A stretch of DNA of 30,812 bases from an uncultured Bacilli bacterium (GTDB taxonomy: Bacteria > Bacillota_I > Bacilli_A > RF39 > UBA660): the NCBI GenBank assembly GCA_934096755.1, contig CAKOMU010000005.1:1-30812 (forward strand), given 5' to 3'. The stretch's first letter is position 1. Every line of letters starts with the position of its first letter. The notes under the pieces are model-generated. The model was not told the DNA's origin. It saw only the letters and a list, made by a program, of their open reading frames with translations, and did not search any database. The translations under genes and the position numbers were made by a program. Positions 1 to 7,573 of the stretch are shown here, piece after piece.

Positions 1-4
1 ACGA

Positions 5-33
5 CAAAAAAATCAATCATTTCTGATTGATTT
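5..33 (-). terminator. Intrinsic terminator of the tRNA-Gly gene
   Basis: Read on the minus strand, a nine-base-pair stem (AATCAATCA / TGATTGATT) with a GAAA loop is followed by a run of seven T. It lies about 40 bases downstream of the tRNA 3' end and would end that transcript. Confidence 0.8.
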
Positions 34-71
34 AATCATTAACATCGCTTTGGTGCGACGATTTTTGCTTC

Positions 72-146
72 TGGAGCAAGTGAGGAGGATCGAACTCCCA
101 TCTCAACCTTGGCAAGGTCGTATACTAGCCATTGTACTACACCTGC
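72..146 (-). tRNA. tRNA-Gly (anticodon GCC)
   Basis: The minus strand folds as a complete 75-base cloverleaf. The acceptor arm pairs GCAGGTG with CACTTGC (one G-T pair), the anticodon stem CGACC/GGTTG encloses the loop TTGCCAA with anticodon GCC, and the T arm carries the usual GTTCGATCC-type loop. The 3' CCA is encoded at 72-74. It reads GGC and GGT glycine codons. Its promoter lies immediately upstream and its terminator just downstream, so it appears to be transcribed alone. The isoacceptor call rests on the anticodon and is secure. Confidence 0.95.
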
Positions 147-154
147 ACAATCAA

Positions 155-183
155 ATTGTATCAAATTTACATCTTTTTTGCAA
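155..183 (-). promoter_or_regulatory. Promoter of tRNA-Gly
   Basis: On the minus strand TTGCAA (178-183) is followed after 17 bases by TACAAT (155-160). The predicted start is one or two bases before the mature tRNA 5' end, so the leader is very short. Confidence 0.7.
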
Positions 184-189
184 CAAGAA

Positions 190-218
190 TTGATAAAAAA
201 AGCAAATATTGTTATAAT
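190..218 (+). promoter_or_regulatory. Sigma-A type promoter for the LtaS-like operon
   Basis: TTGATA (190-195), a 17-base spacer and a perfect TATAAT (213-218) stand just before the ribosome binding site AGAAGGG of the next gene. Confidence 0.8.
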
Positions 219-241
219 TATTGCAGTAAGAAGGGATGCTT

Positions 242-2263
242 ATGAAAAAAAATATAAAAAATAGTCTAAATATTGCACGAAAAAACATTGTTGAATATAT
301 AATCACCAATCGTTTATTTATCTCTTATTTAATACTAACATTAATGGCTACAATGTTCGTAAGAAAATTTACTGTTGGTTCATTTTTTAATTTTAAACCA
401 TTAATTACTGATTTAGGCTTAATACTTTTAATCGGTAGTTTAGGATACTTTGTAAAACCTAAGAATCAGTTTAAATATTATTTTACATGGGTCATTATTA
501 TAAATTTAATGTGTTTAATTAGTTCGGTTTATTATCGTTTTTTTACTTCTTTTGCTTCGATTGGTGAATTAGCAACAGTAGGGCAAACTGAAACTGTCAC
601 AGGTTCAATATTTGATCGTTTGTCAATTTTTGACGCTATTTTTATTATATTACCAATTATATTCTTTTTGATTCATAAAAAGTTATCCTCAACATCTTAT
701 TATTACTTTATTGATAAAATTGAAAAAGGCAAAAAAATGGTAACTTCCACAATATTAGTAGGTGTTTTATGCCTTGGCTACAGTTTTGGTGTTGCCACAA
801 ATACAGATTATAGTCGTCTTTCTAAGCAATGGAACCGATTATATATAGTTGAACGTTTTGGTATCATCATGTATCAAGTAAATGACTTTGTTCAATTTTT
901 AACGCCACAGTTAAATAGTTTATTCGGCTATGATAAAGCTATGGAATTATTTGATAGTTACTTTAACAATAAAGCCAAAACGGAAACCAATAAATATACG
1001 GGTATATTAAAAGATAAAAACATTGTCTTTGTCCACATGGAAAGTATGCAAACCTTTCTTATGGATTTATCCTTTAATGGTAGTGAAGTGACCCCTAATT
1101 TAAATAAATTAGCTAAGGAAGGAATGTTTTTCCCTAATTTTTATCCTCAAGTTAGCACAGGAACGTCTAGTGACACTGAGTTTACACTTTTAACTGGTTT
1201 ATTACCAGCCTCATCGGGCACAGTTTTTGTTAGTTATTATGATCGTAAATATTTTACAATACCTAAATACTTGAAAGAACAAGGATACTACACTTTTAGT
1301 ATGCATGGCAACTTAGCTAGCATGTGGAACCGTAATAAAGCTCATCCGTCTTTAGGATATGATGGCATGTATTTCCGTGATTCATTTACATATAGTAATG
1401 AAGATGTCATTAATTTAGGTATTAACGACCATATGTTTTTTGCCCAAGGCGTACCTATTTTGGAAAACATTGAAAAAACTTATGGTAATTACATGGGAAT
1501 TGTAATTACACTGTCAAACCATTCACCATTTAAGTTAGCAAGTTTACATAGTGAATTAGATTTGACAAGTCATTACACAAGCACAAATGAAATTACGAAA
1601 GAAACAACAGAAATATCTAAAGACTATCTTTCAGGCACTGCTATAGGTGAATACATTAAAAGTGCTAATTATGCTGATGGAGCATTAGGCGATTTCTTAA
1701 ATTATATAAAGAACTCTAGTGAATTTGATAATACGGTCTTTGTCTTCTACGGCGACCATGACGCTAAGCTTTCACGTAACGAAATTAACTATCTATACAA
1801 TTTAAATCCGGCAACAGGAGAGGTGTATACAGAAAATGATCCTGAATATCGTGAATATGATTACTATGATCACGAACTAAATAAGAAAACACCATTGATT
1901 ATTTGGACTAAAGACAAATCTTTACAAAATGTCTTTAAAGGTGAAGTTAATTATACAACTGGTATGTATAATGTAGCTGCGACCATACTAAATATGTATG
2001 GATTGTATAATAAGTACACGATGGGAGAAGATATATTTAGCATCAAAGACAACAATTTTGTCGTTTTCCCAAATGGTAACATATTAACTAATAAAGTTTA
2101 TTATAATAATTCTACTGGTGAATACAAAGTGTTAAAAAATGATGTAACAATCGCTGAAGATTACATATCTAATTTAAGTGAACTAGGAGAAAAACGTCTA
2201 GAAGTGTCAAATGCCATCATTGTCTATAATTTATTAGAAAATAAAAACATGAATGGAGAATAG
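242..2263 (+). CDS. LTA synthase-family polyglycerol-phosphate transferase
   Basis: Membrane enzyme of the LtaS / alkaline phosphatase superfamily. Known members move glycerol-phosphate from phosphatidylglycerol onto a glycolipid or growing lipoteichoic acid chain outside the membrane. About five hydrophobic helices occupy residues 20-190, then comes an extracellular sulfatase-like domain. Visible metal and active-site motifs are VHMES, STGTSSDTEF (around residues 305-314) and YGDHDA. The usual nucleophile Thr of the family (in KTSDSEF) aligns with Ser309 here, preceded by Thr308. Start: an in-frame ATG at 236 touches the AAGGG ribosome site, so the ATG at 242, six bases after it, is chosen (673 aa). 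It leads an operon with the next two envelope genes, with which it overlaps or abuts. The family is clear; which polymer it makes is not. Confidence 0.88.
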   Translation: MKKNIKNSLNIARKNIVEYIITNRLFISYLILTLMATMFVRKFTVGSFFNFKPLITDLGLILLIGSLGYFVKPKNQFKYYFTWVIIINLMCLISSVYYRFFTSFASIGELATVGQTETVTGSIFDRLSIFDAIFIILPIIFFLIHKKLSSTSYYYFIDKIEKGKKMVTSTILVGVLCLGYSFGVATNTDYSRLSKQWNRLYIVERFGIIMYQVNDFVQFLTPQLNSLFGYDKAMELFDSYFNNKAKTETNKYTGILKDKNIVFVHMESMQTFLMDLSFNGSEVTPNLNKLAKEGMFFPNFYPQVSTGTSSDTEFTLLTGLLPASSGTVFVSYYDRKYFTIPKYLKEQGYYTFSMHGNLASMWNRNKAHPSLGYDGMYFRDSFTYSNEDVINLGINDHMFFAQGVPILENIEKTYGNYMGIVITLSNHSPFKLASLHSELDLTSHYTSTNEITKETTEISKDYLSGTAIGEYIKSANYADGALGDFLNYIKNSSEFDNTVFVFYGDHDAKLSRNEINYLYNLNPATGEVYTENDPEYREYDYYDHELNKKTPLIIWTKDKSLQNVFKGEVNYTTGMYNVAATILNMYGLYNKYTMGEDIFSIKDNNFVVFPNGNILTNKVYYNNSTGEYKVLKNDVTIAEDYISNLSELGEKRLEVSNAIIVYNLLENKNMNGE

Positions 2264-2264
2264 A

Positions 2265-2909
2265 ATGAAGAAGAATAAAAAGAAAAAATTAAAGTATAAA
2301 ATTCCTTTGATTATATTAGCTATTTTAATAATTTTTATTGTTATTATGCTGATTTTTAAAATATTTGGAGGTAAAAAAGAAGATACTACAGTAAAAGTTG
2401 TCGATAGTATTGATAATTTTGGTTATACTTTAGATGAGCGTGATACAAAATTAATGAAAGATACATATAATGAATTAAAAAAATGTTTGCAAAATAAAGA
2501 CGTCGATTACGATGAATATGCTAAAATACTGGCAAAATTATTTATCATTGATTTATACACTATTAATAATAAAGTAAATAAATATGATGTTGGTAGTTTA
2601 GAGTATGTCTATCCTGACAATATCGATAATTTTAAACTAAATGTTGAAGATACTTTATATAAAATTGTTGAAAATAACACTGATAATAAGAGAAAACAAA
2701 GTCTACCTGAAGTTTCGAGTATAACTGTTGATGATGTAAAAAAAGATAAGTTTTCTTATGGAGAAGATGAACATGATAGTTACATAGTCAAAGCTAATTG
2801 GCAATATGCTAAGGACTTAGGATATGATGATTCTGCAACAGTCACATTAATTCAAAAGGACAATAGGTTATATGTTGTGGCATTTACGCCAGGTGAAGAA
2901 AATGAATAA
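2265..2909 (+). CDS. Membrane-anchored extracellular protein of unknown function
   Basis: I do not recognise this 214-residue protein. A lysine-rich start is followed by one hydrophobic helix (about residues 8-33) and a mostly charged outer domain rich in Asp, Lys and Tyr, with no Cys pairs or catalytic motif that I can name. The positive N-terminus predicts a short cytoplasmic stub and an external C-terminal domain. The start at 2265 fits GGAGAA at 2255-2260; an ATG at 2253 overlaps the previous gene further and has no ribosome site. It sits between an LtaS-like enzyme and an LCP protein and overlaps the latter by eight bases, so translation is probably coupled and a role in envelope polymer assembly is plausible but unproven. 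Confidence 0.75.
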   Translation: MKKNKKKKLKYKIPLIILAILIIFIVIMLIFKIFGGKKEDTTVKVVDSIDNFGYTLDERDTKLMKDTYNELKKCLQNKDVDYDEYAKILAKLFIIDLYTINNKVNKYDVGSLEYVYPDNIDNFKLNVEDTLYKIVENNTDNKRKQSLPEVSSITVDDVKKDKFSYGEDEHDSYIVKANWQYAKDLGYDDSATVTLIQKDNRLYVVAFTPGEENE

Positions 2910-4938
2910 GATGATGAGAAAATTAAAAAAATCGAAAAAACCTTTAAGAATAATTTATTATTTAATAATTTTGGCTTACATCATTAGTTTCTTTTTCTTC
3001 ATTAACAGTTTATTAGCCTTAAAAGGTATTGAAACATTTATTAGAATTATTTTAATTGTCTTTTTTGTATTATATCTAATCGTATATGCTTTTTTCAATT
3101 TGTTAAATTTACTGCAACGTAAATATAAAGGATTAATTATTACATCAACTGTTTCTTTAGTCTTTATTTTATTCTTCTCAATAGGTTCTTATTACATCAA
3201 TTATGTTTACAGTAACTTAAATAACATTACTGAAAAAAATGAATTAGTTTATAACAGTTATTTGATAGTAAAGCAAGATACTAAATTCACGAGTAAAATG
3301 AAAGTAGGAATTATTAGTAAGAAAATTAAGAAAGATGAACATGACTTAGCTATTAACTTATATAAAAATGAAAAGTTAACGAATGAAACAGCAGACTATG
3401 ACGATTATATTAAAATGCTAACTGATTTATATAATAATGATATAGATGCTGTCATTGTACCAGGTAATTATGTCACATTATTTCAAAATGAAGAAGGATT
3501 TAATAATATTAGTAATGATACTAAAGTAGTATTTGAATATAGTGAAAAGAAAAAAAATGAAGATTTAAATATAGTTAGTAACAAAGATTTTAATGAACCA
3601 TTAACCTTTTTACTTTTAGGAGTAGATAGTGAAAATAATGGCCTTAATGCTAATGCTGCCTTTAATGGCGATACTCTTATGTTAGTAAGTTTTAATCCTA
3701 AAACTTTAAATACCATGATGCTTAGTATTCCAAGGGATACATATGTGCCAATTGCTTGTAAAAACAATGCTTATTCCAAAATAAATTCTGCAGCAGCATA
3801 TGGAACTAACTGTGTTATTAATACTATTAATAATTTCCTTGATTTAAATATTGATTACTATGTCAAAATCAATTTTAAAGGTGTCGTAGAACTAGTAGAT
3901 GCCCTTGGTGGTATATATGTCGATGTCCAAAAACCAGATTTTAACTCTTACCAAGGAATGAATTTTAAAGGTCAAATGTGTGAACAAAACTCGGATCGAT
4001 TATTTGGTAATAAATTAGTGTGTGTCAATCCTGGTTATCAAAAGTTAAATGGCGAACAAGCCTTAGCATATGCTCGTAATCGTCATCTTTATGCTGGTGG
4101 GGATTTAGATAGAGTAAAACATCAACAACAAGTAGTGGAAGCACTAGCAAATCAAGCGATTCATTTCAAAAGTATTAGTGAATTTCAAAAAATTCTTGAT
4201 GCAATCAGTAATAATATAGCCACTAATATGGATATAGATACGATGTTATCTGGGTATCAAGTAATAAAAAATATGTTAGGCAATATGTTATCTGGTACGG
4301 ATGTTATTAATATTACTAAAGGGACTTTAGAAACTTATAGTTTAAATGTGTATGTTCCAGCTCAAGGTAGAAATACATCGGCACAAGGTTTTTATAAAGA
4401 TAGTCTTGATGACATCAAAGAAGCTTTTGATGTTGTGTTAGGCAAAACAAGTGAAAAAGCTATTAAAACTTTCTCATTTAATGTTAATGAAGCTTATGAA
4501 ATTAATAGTCCTGGTAAAGGAAAAAGAAAAAATTCTTCAGGGACTTTACTGCCTAGTTTTATTGGTAGTTCAGTTGGAGTAGCGGAAAGTTTTTGTGAAA
4601 AAAATAATATTAAATTAAATGTTCGTTATGTTGATAGTAATGATGAATATTATAATAGTAGTGTTAATCCTGGAACTATTGGTTATCAAAGTGTACATAA
4701 AGATGTTTTATTATCAACAGTTAGTGAATTAACGGTATATATTTCAAATCCGCCTAAGGAAAGCAACAATACTACTAATAATAAAACTAACGATAATTCT
4801 AATGCTAATGATAAAAATAATTCTAAGAACAACGATGATAAAAAAGAAAATAACAAAAATAACTCGTCAGAAGATAAAAACAATAGTCAAAAAGATACTA
4901 AAGATAATGAAGATATTATTAAAGATTTATTAGGCTAA
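2902..4938 (+). CDS. LytR-CpsA-Psr (LCP) family protein with C-terminal PASTA domain
   Basis: LCP proteins join undecaprenyl-linked glycopolymers such as teichoic acids or capsule to peptidoglycan outside the membrane. Here three hydrophobic helices (about residues 16-99) precede an extracellular part. The LCP core starts near residue 233 (FLLLGVDS), continues with the phosphate-binding IPRDTYV, the segment KINSAAAYG and LVDALGGIYVDV, and ends with ALAYARNRHLYAGGDLDR and HQQQ. A single PASTA-like domain (about residues 545-615) follows, then an Asn/Lys-rich tail of about 60 residues. PASTA domains bind muropeptides or beta-lactams in PknB kinases and PBPs. The start at 2902 is supported by AGGTGAAG just upstream; a longer in-frame start at 2872 lies deep in the preceding gene. 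Length 678 aa, longer than a standard LCP protein. Confidence 0.9.
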   Translation: MNKMMRKLKKSKKPLRIIYYLIILAYIISFFFFINSLLALKGIETFIRIILIVFFVLYLIVYAFFNLLNLLQRKYKGLIITSTVSLVFILFFSIGSYYINYVYSNLNNITEKNELVYNSYLIVKQDTKFTSKMKVGIISKKIKKDEHDLAINLYKNEKLTNETADYDDYIKMLTDLYNNDIDAVIVPGNYVTLFQNEEGFNNISNDTKVVFEYSEKKKNEDLNIVSNKDFNEPLTFLLLGVDSENNGLNANAAFNGDTLMLVSFNPKTLNTMMLSIPRDTYVPIACKNNAYSKINSAAAYGTNCVINTINNFLDLNIDYYVKINFKGVVELVDALGGIYVDVQKPDFNSYQGMNFKGQMCEQNSDRLFGNKLVCVNPGYQKLNGEQALAYARNRHLYAGGDLDRVKHQQQVVEALANQAIHFKSISEFQKILDAISNNIATNMDIDTMLSGYQVIKNMLGNMLSGTDVINITKGTLETYSLNVYVPAQGRNTSAQGFYKDSLDDIKEAFDVVLGKTSEKAIKTFSFNVNEAYEINSPGKGKRKNSSGTLLPSFIGSSVGVAESFCEKNNIKLNVRYVDSNDEYYNSSVNPGTIGYQSVHKDVLLSTVSELTVYISNPPKESNNTTNNKTNDNSNANDKNNSKNNDDKKENNKNNSSEDKNNSQKDTKDNEDIIKDLLG

Positions 4939-4972
4939 AAAATCTCTCCGTAAAATTTTGGAGAGATTTTTT
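4937..4972. terminator. Bidirectional intrinsic terminator
   Basis: A stem of thirteen pairs (AAAAAATCTCTCC / GGAGAGATTTTTT) around a ten-base loop has a T run on either strand. It separates the LCP operon from the convergent gene that ends at 4979. Confidence 0.88.
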
Positions 4973-4978
4973 CATTTA

Positions 4979-5590
4979 TTATTTTTTCTTTCTCGTATTT
5001 TTCTTTCTTTTGGTAGGACTTACATAACCATTAGTTCTTCTAGAAGAATTGTTTTTCTTAACGTTTTTACTAGCTAATTCTACTTTACTAATTTGTTTTT
5101 TTATCTTCTTATTAGGTGTAATACTTATAACTTTTTCTTTTTGAACTTTCTTTATTGGCTTTTCTTTAATAACTTTGATTTTTTCTTCATTTTGTTTTTG
5201 AACTTTTTTATCAACAGTTTTAATGACTTTAAGTGGTTTATTTTCTTTTTTCGTTTTTGATTTTTCAACTTTTACAGGCTTATTAACAATATTATCTTTC
5301 TTATTAGCCGTGTCTTTTTTACTATTAACTTTAATAGTAATGTCTTTTTTGTTTGTTGTATTGTCATTACGAGGTTCAGTAGACACCTTGATCTTTTCTT
5401 CATTCTTCGTATTACTAATTAACTTATCAAACTTAGTATTTGAGGATAATCGTGATTTTCCTTTTCTTTTTATTTGCAATTCTTCTAACTTACTTAGTAT
5501 TATCCATAAGACTAAAATAAATAAGATAACTAAGTATGCTGATATTAAAAAGATAAAAACTAAGTCAATAGCATCAAAATTCCTTCCCAT
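4979..5590 (-). CDS. Single-helix membrane protein with long lysine-rich tail
   Basis: I do not recognise a family for these 203 residues. One hydrophobic helix (about residues 9-33) is followed by roughly 160 residues made almost wholly of Lys, Asn, Thr, Val, Ile, Glu and Ser, with many KK pairs and a final RKKNTRKKK. By the positive-inside rule the tail lies in the cytoplasm; it is probably disordered and could bind nucleic acid or acidic partners at the membrane. The start is supported by GGTGAT at 5595-5600 (minus strand). The gene stands alone, convergent with the LCP gene and divergent from the glucosaminidase gene. Its low complexity makes homology searches unreliable, and the real function is unknown. 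Confidence 0.65.
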   Translation of the reverse strand: MGRNFDAIDLVFIFLISAYLVILFILVLWIILSKLEELQIKRKGKSRLSSNTKFDKLISNTKNEEKIKVSTEPRNDNTTNKKDITIKVNSKKDTANKKDNIVNKPVKVEKSKTKKENKPLKVIKTVDKKVQKQNEEKIKVIKEKPIKKVQKEKVISITPNKKIKKQISKVELASKNVKKNNSSRRTNGYVSPTKRKKNTRKKK

Positions 5591-5743
5591 AAAATCACCA
5601 CATTTAATTAATAATATTATATTATATTTGTCTTAAAAATAACAGTAAAATCTACATGCTTTTACAACAAATTATCGTAAATTGCTGCTAATTTATTAAT
5701 TTTTTGATTCACGACAAAATTTGTCAAAATATTTACTGTCTAA

Positions 5744-5772
5744 TTTACAAGTACCTTTTTCCATGCTATAAT
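5744..5772 (+). promoter_or_regulatory. Promoter of the dockerin-cohesin gene pair
   Basis: TTTACA (5744-5749), a 17-base spacer and TATAAT (5767-5772) precede a strong ribosome site (GAAGGAGG). Upstream lies a perfect 6+6 inverted repeat, GACAAAATTTGTC (5713-5725), a possible operator. Confidence 0.75.
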
Positions 5773-5800
5773 ATAGCAGAATAATAGAAGGAGGAAAAGA

Positions 5801-7558
5801 ATGAAAAAGTTAGTACCAATCTTTTTATTTTTATTTCTTCTTTTTAATATCCAAAGTGTTAAAGCAGTTGAATATACTTATCGCGTTAAAATACTTTATA
5901 ATAAAACAAATCTTCGGCCAGATCCCGGTGGAGTAGACGGTTCTTATATTGACCGATTAGCTGCCAACGATTATTACACTTTAGTCAGTGATAAAGTATA
6001 TGATGACATTAATAATCACAAAAGGTGTAATGGTGGATGGTACAATATCAATTATTATACTGGTGTAACTGGTTATGTTTGTAGTGATGATGTCGATTTA
6101 ATTAAGTCTTATTCAAAGGATGATGTAAGTCCTTCAACAACATGTGAAATTGAGTTAAGTAATACTGGAATTCCTTCTAGTTATTGGGGCGGATTATGTC
6201 GTTTAAAAGAAAATCATCCTAATTGGCAATTTCAAGGAATCAACACTAATTTAGATTGGTCATATGCTGTTATGCGTGAAAGTAACTGTGGTATTAATTA
6301 TATTTATAGTAAAACTTATGATTCAACTTTTTTTGATACCAGTTGTACGTCTACTTCTCCAGGTGGTTATGTAGCACCTTCGCAAAAAGCATTGGCATAT
6401 TACATGGATCCACGTAACTTTTTTACTGAAAAGTATATTTTTCAATTTTTAGATCAATCATTCGATAACACTTTAGAAAGCATTTATGAACCTTCCGTGA
6501 CATCGATTATCTCTGGGACTCATTTCTATGCCTATCATAGTAGTTTAGGTAATAATTTACCCAATTTAATTTTTAATATTAGTAAAAATAATACAGTTAG
6601 TCCCATTTTTATCAGTGCACGTATCACTCAAGAATTAGGAAGTTCTACTAGTCTTTATAATCTATATAGTGGTGTTTATGATGGCAATAATAATTTGTAC
6701 TATGGTTATATGAACTTCTTTAATTTTGGGGTAACAGATTCCTGCGTGGCTCAAAATGGTACAACTTATTGTGGCTTAAATTATGCTTATAAATCTGGAT
6801 GGCAAGGAATAGATGCTGCATTAAATGGTGGTATTAGTCAAATTGCCAACAGTTATATTAAAAAAGGTCAATACACAGGATATTTGCAAAAATATAATGT
6901 CGTTCCTACAGATAGTGCTTTAATTTTTAATCATCAATACATGACTGCGGTTGATGCTGCTATAGGAGAATCAAAACTAAATTTCAAAGCATATACCAAC
7001 AGTAATATTGTTGATTCACATTTTGTTTTTAAAATCCCTGTTTACAAAAATATGGATGCTACCATTAGTAATGGCAGTAGTGGAGCTGTTGATGATAATA
7101 ACAATAACCCTAAACCAAGCAGTATACCAATTAGTACTATTGTAACGAGCAGTGGATATAATTATAGTTCACAGTATATTTCTAAAATAGAACCAGGTTT
7201 AGAGGCAACGACGTTAAAAGGTAGTTTAGAATCTGTAGCTGGTAATGCGACTGTAACTATTGCCGATGCAAATGGTAATTTGGTCACTTCAGGTATTTTA
7301 AAAACTGGTTATAAAGTAATCATTAACAATCAAAGTACCACAGAAACTTTAACCGTAGTTATTAAAGGAGATACTTCTGGTGATGGCGTTATTAATGCCT
7401 TAGATTTATTACAAATTCAAAAAAATATTTTAGGAACATATAATCTAAGTGATGCTTATTTCATGGCAGCGGATACATCTGGTGATGGTATCATAAATGC
7501 CTTAGATTTATTACAAGTTCAAAAAAGTATTTTAGGTACTTACCATATTGAACAATAA
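5801..7558 (+). CDS. Secreted GH73-like N-acetylglucosaminidase with SH3 and C-terminal dockerin
   Basis: Predicted cell-wall hydrolase cutting the glycan strands of peptidoglycan. In order: signal peptide (about residues 1-22, ending VKA), a bacterial SH3-like region (25-105), a glucosaminidase domain (about 190-400) with YMDPRNFFT, ARITQELGSS containing the probable catalytic Glu278, and the MNFFNFG motif, then a Ser/Asn/Pro-rich linker, a small beta domain (about 465-520), and a type I dockerin. The dockerin has two calcium-loop repeats, DTSGDGVINALD (524-535) and DTSGDGIINALD (558-569), each followed by a helix with LLQxQKxILG. The repeats are also nearly identical as DNA, implying a tandem duplication. 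The next gene, 15 bases on, encodes a cohesin, so this enzyme is probably held on the surface by it. Some early Cys pairs may form disulfides. The fold calls are firm; bond specificity is inferred. Confidence 0.88.
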   Translation: MKKLVPIFLFLFLLFNIQSVKAVEYTYRVKILYNKTNLRPDPGGVDGSYIDRLAANDYYTLVSDKVYDDINNHKRCNGGWYNINYYTGVTGYVCSDDVDLIKSYSKDDVSPSTTCEIELSNTGIPSSYWGGLCRLKENHPNWQFQGINTNLDWSYAVMRESNCGINYIYSKTYDSTFFDTSCTSTSPGGYVAPSQKALAYYMDPRNFFTEKYIFQFLDQSFDNTLESIYEPSVTSIISGTHFYAYHSSLGNNLPNLIFNISKNNTVSPIFISARITQELGSSTSLYNLYSGVYDGNNNLYYGYMNFFNFGVTDSCVAQNGTTYCGLNYAYKSGWQGIDAALNGGISQIANSYIKKGQYTGYLQKYNVVPTDSALIFNHQYMTAVDAAIGESKLNFKAYTNSNIVDSHFVFKIPVYKNMDATISNGSSGAVDDNNNNPKPSSIPISTIVTSSGYNYSSQYISKIEPGLEATTLKGSLESVAGNATVTIADANGNLVTSGILKTGYKVIINNQSTTETLTVVIKGDTSGDGVINALDLLQIQKNILGTYNLSDAYFMAADTSGDGIINALDLLQVQKSILGTYHIEQ

Positions 7559-7573
7559 AAAGGAGTAAAATAA

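Noticed and set aside
5223..5636. Plus-strand hydrophobic open frame opposite the basic-tail protein
   Set aside because: It is the complement of a Lys-rich sequence (AAA read as TTT), has no ribosome site, and covers the promoter of the minus-strand gene.
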